Source of the DNA: Thermotogaceae bacterium
GTDB taxonomy: Bacteria > Thermotogota > Thermotogae > Thermotogales > Thermotogaceae
Direction of reading: 5' to 3'
Length of the DNA: 64,000 nt
Assembly: GCA_027077795.1 (NCBI GenBank)
Contig: JALWTT010000002.1
Span: forward strand, 1-64,000
Below, one piece after another: positions 61,988 through 64,000 of the stretch. Below the pieces are notes generated by a model. The model had not been told where the DNA came from. It worked only from the letters and a program-made list of their open reading frames with translations, and ran no database searches. The stretch's first letter is position 1; every line of letters begins with the position of its first letter. Position numbers and translations under genes: made by a program.

Positions 61988-62984
61988 CTGAGCTCCCTCC
62001 TTTTTTAAGGTCTACTCCTAGCTTCTCTTTCAAGATTCTCTTGAGATCTTCCAAAGATTTGGGGCCAAAGTGCTTGATTTTTAAGAGATCTTCTTCATCC
62101 CTCTTCAAAAGGTCTCTAACTGTTTCTATCTTTTCCCTTTTCAAGGCATTGATGATTTTTTTAGACATACCCAGATCTTCCACCTTTATCTCCAACAGCT
62201 CGTCCTCCAGTCCTCTTTCTTCCTCCAACTCCCCTTGCTCCTCAACTTCTCGCTTCTCTATGTTCAAAACAGCCACCTCTGGAAGATTCTGAGAGATCAA
62301 ACTGAAGTGATCTATGAGTATATCAACGGCTTTTCTCAATGCTTCCTCGGGTTTTATCGACTTCTTCGTCCATATCTCGAGGGTGAGTTTGTCATAGTCC
62401 GTCCTCTTCCCGACTCTGACGTTCTCCTGCGAAAAGTTAACTCTCAGCACTGGAGAAAATATCCCATCTATCAGGATCCATCCAATTTCGGGTTTTTCGT
62501 TCCTCTCAGAAGCTGGGTCATACCCTTTTCCAACCTCCGCATAGATTTCGAAAAGTAGGTCAGCGTCCTCGTTCAGATGCGCTATAACGTGCTCAGGATT
62601 GGCCACTTCTATTCCAGAAGGCGTCCTTATATCACCGGCTTTCAAAATGCCAGGTCCTTTTTTCTCCACCACCATTTTCACTTGACCATCGATTGGAACC
62701 ATGGTTCTGAACTGAACTTCCTTCAAGTTGAGGATTATCTCCAATATGTCTTCCTTAACACCTTCCACCGTGTCGTATTCATGGTACTTCTCAGGCTTTA
62801 TAAACCTCATGGAAGTTATAGCAAGTGATGGTATGGAAGAGAGTAAGACTCTTCTGAGAGCGTTTCCAATTGTTATAGCATATCCCTTCTCAAGTGGAGA
62901 GAGAACAAACTTCGCATAGTGGAAATCTGGACCTTCTTGAGTTTCCTCCAACCTCATCTTTTTTGGCATGACGAACTGATTCAT
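61956..62984 (-). CDS. rpoA: DNA-directed RNA polymerase subunit alpha
   Basis: This 342-residue protein has an N-terminal dimerisation domain with [24 protein letters not shown], an acidic linker (about 232-262, run of Glu/Leu), a C-terminal domain that contacts promoter UP elements ([30 protein letters not shown]), and a charged tail. AGGTGAT precedes the ATG; a downstream ATG at 62969 is also possible. Confidence 0.97.
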   Translation of the reverse strand: MNQFVMPKKMRLEETQEGPDFHYAKFVLSPLEKGYAITIGNALRRVLLSSIPSLAITSMRFIKPEKYHEYDTVEGVKEDILEIILNLKEVQFRTMVPIDGQVKMVVEKKGPGILKAGDIRTPSGIEVANPEHVIAHLNEDADLLFEIYAEVGKGYDPASERNEKPEIGWILIDGIFSPVLRVNFSQENVRVGKRTDYDKLTLEIWTKKSIKPEEALRKAVDILIDHFSLISQNLPEVAVLNIEKREVEEQGELEEERGLEDELLEIKVEDLGMSKKIINALKREKIETVRDLLKRDEEDLLKIKHFGPKSLEDLKRILKEKLGVDLKKGGSSDEAQGEEAQD

Positions 62985-62988
62985 GCTA

Positions 62989-63618
62989 TCACCTCGAGTA
63001 GAACTCGATTATATCCTGCACATTTACGGGCAGATCTCTGACTTCTGCAAGTTTTGGATACCTGAGGTATGTACCCCTGAAATTATCGTAATCTACCTCA
63101 AGCCAAGGCATTAAGTCCCTTCCACTGTTGAACTCGATAGAAGCCTTTATAGGTTCAATCGACCTGGATTTTTCCTTAACTTCCACAACATCTCCAGGCC
63201 TGAGGAGATAAGAAGGGATGTCCACCTTTCTTCCATTCACCAAGAAGTGACCATGGTTGACAAACTGCCTGGCCTGATTCCTACTCATAGCAAATCCAAG
63301 TCTGTACACAACATTATCGAGCCTTGATTCGACGAGGGTGACCAAGTTTTCCCTGGTATCTCCTCTCATCTTTTGAGCTTTTTCAAAGTATCTTCTGAAC
63401 TGCCTTTCCATGATTCCATACATCCTCTTCATGGCCTGTTTGGCTCTGAGCTGTATCGCGTACTGCGTAGGTTTACTCCTTCTCCTTCCATGCTGACCAG
63501 GAGGATACGGCCTTCTGTCGTACGGACATTTGTCAGAATAGCACTTTTCCCCTTTGAGGTAGAGCTTCATACCTTCTCTTCTACACAGCTTACAAACAGG
63601 ACCAGTGTATCTCCCCAT
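62989..63618 (-). CDS. rpsD: 30S ribosomal protein S4 (zinc-binding form)
   Basis: This 209-residue protein has four Cys near the N-terminus (C9, C12, C26, C31) that make the zinc-binding form of S4. An S4 RNA-binding domain follows ([36 protein letters not shown]). S4 nucleates 30S assembly. TAAGGAGGG precedes the ATG. Confidence 0.97.
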   Translation of the reverse strand: MGRYTGPVCKLCRREGMKLYLKGEKCYSDKCPYDRRPYPPGQHGRRRSKPTQYAIQLRAKQAMKRMYGIMERQFRRYFEKAQKMRGDTRENLVTLVESRLDNVVYRLGFAMSRNQARQFVNHGHFLVNGRKVDIPSYLLRPGDVVEVKEKSRSIEPIKASIEFNSGRDLMPWLEVDYDNFRGTYLRYPKLAEVRDLPVNVQDIIEFYSR

Positions 63619-63630
63619 TATCTTCCCTCC

Positions 63631-64000
63631 TTAGACTCTCCTCCTCTTTTTAGGCCTAACACCGTTGAACGGTATAGGTGTTACATCCCTTATTTGCCCT
63701 ATTTCGAGTCCGGCTGCCTGAATGGTCCTTATAGCGGCTTCTCTACCAGGGCCAGGTCCTTTCACCCAAACATCGACCTTCTTGACTCCCATCTTCGCCG
63801 CTTCTCTGGCTATCCTATCAGCGGCGAGCTGAGCAGCATACGGGGTTCCTTTTCTGGTGCCCTCAAATCCAACCGTTCCTCCACTGGCCCAGGCTAAAGT
63901 GTTCCCATCCACATCGGTCAACGTAACTATCGTGTTGTTAAAAGTGGATTTTATGTGCACGATACCACGATTCACCGATACTTTCTTTTTCTTTCTCCTC
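63631..64000 (-). CDS. rpsK: 30S ribosomal protein S11, start beyond the right edge
   Basis: At least 122 residues are visible. The basic N-terminal run RRKKKKVSV lies in frame up to the window edge, followed by [39 protein letters not shown], a central [18 protein letters not shown] and a C-terminal [15 protein letters not shown], all S11 hallmarks. A GTG at 63975 is internal; by comparison with other S11 proteins the true start is outside the window. rpsD follows 12 bp downstream. Confidence 0.95.
   Translation of the reverse strand, partial: RRKKKKVSVNRGIVHIKSTFNNTIVTLTDVDGNTLAWASGGTVGFEGTRKGTPYAAQLAADRIAREAAKMGVKKVDVWVKGPGPGREAAIRTIQAAGLEIGQIRDVTPIPFNGVRPKKRRRV

Noticed and set aside
1-64000. 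CRISPR arrays, tRNA and rRNA genes
   Set aside because: No short spaced repeats, tRNA arm signatures or rRNA-like conserved stretches were seen on either strand by eye.

Overview
The window looks like a chromosomal segment from a thermophilic, flagellated member of the Thermotogota (Thermotoga or a relative; genus not resolvable here). The grounds are moderate GC with AGA/AGG-rich, Lys/Glu-rich coding; very tight operons with 4-base overlaps and strong AGGAGGTGAT-type ribosome sites; GTG and TTG starts; a K+-dependent-type membrane pyrophosphatase; a GH4 enzyme with ligands almost exactly where Thermotoga maritima AglA has them; sugar importers encoded without their ATPases; and oligopeptide-type importers beside glycosidases. 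No rRNA, tRNA, CRISPR array or transposase was found.

Layout. (1) 1-4049, minus strand: two family-2 glycosyltransferases flanking a flippase-like membrane protein, then a HIT protein and the start of an asparaginase. (2) 4193-12382, plus strand: hppA, a lone molybdenum hydroxylase catalytic subunit, a RemA/DUF370 protein, lgt, fliF, fliG. (3) 12560-22461, plus strand: a sugar-utilisation locus with a GH4 glycosidase, a GntR/FadR regulator whose promoter carries a 15+15 bp palindrome, a large (alpha/alpha)6-barrel glycosidase, a sugar ABC importer (binding protein and two permeases, no ATPase) and a GH172/DUF2961 enzyme. The first permease carries an N-terminal half of about 450 residues with two extracytoplasmic, Cache-like regions, a striking fusion. 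(4) 22462-42506, minus strand: an eight-gene operon (IolB-like isomerase, Opp-type ABC importer of five genes, GH2 beta-glucuronidase, sialidase-fold protein) present twice as direct repeats of 9,729 bp that look identical, separated by 570 bp. (5) 42636-44882: a metal-ligand-deficient M24 protein and a ROK repressor. (6) 44920-51091: a B12-type radical SAM protein; pncA-pncB-like NAD salvage genes; and a minus-strand cassette of ATP-grasp ligase, APS-kinase-like kinase and hydantoinase. (7) 51271-59807, plus strand: murB, YigZ-family, TPR/coiled-coil membrane protein, gatA, HD phosphohydrolase, CapD-type sugar-nucleotide dehydratase, metallophosphoesterase, birA. (8) 59796-64000, minus strand: end of a ribosomal operon (rpsK-rpsD-rpoA-rplQ), a terminator, a metallo-beta-lactamase-fold hydrolase and rsgA.

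How it works together. Regions 3 to 5 form a carbohydrate island that I infer handles glucuronic-acid-containing glycans. The GH4 enzyme has the CHGx motif, the GH2 enzyme has the glucuronidase NxK motif, and the IolB-like isomerase could act on the released uronate. Import would be by one CUT1-type and one Opp-type ABC system, under GntR and ROK control. The most unusual items are the sensor-permease fusion, the apparently homogenised operon duplication with diverged promoters, the metal-less M24 protein, and the ligase/kinase/hydantoinase cassette.
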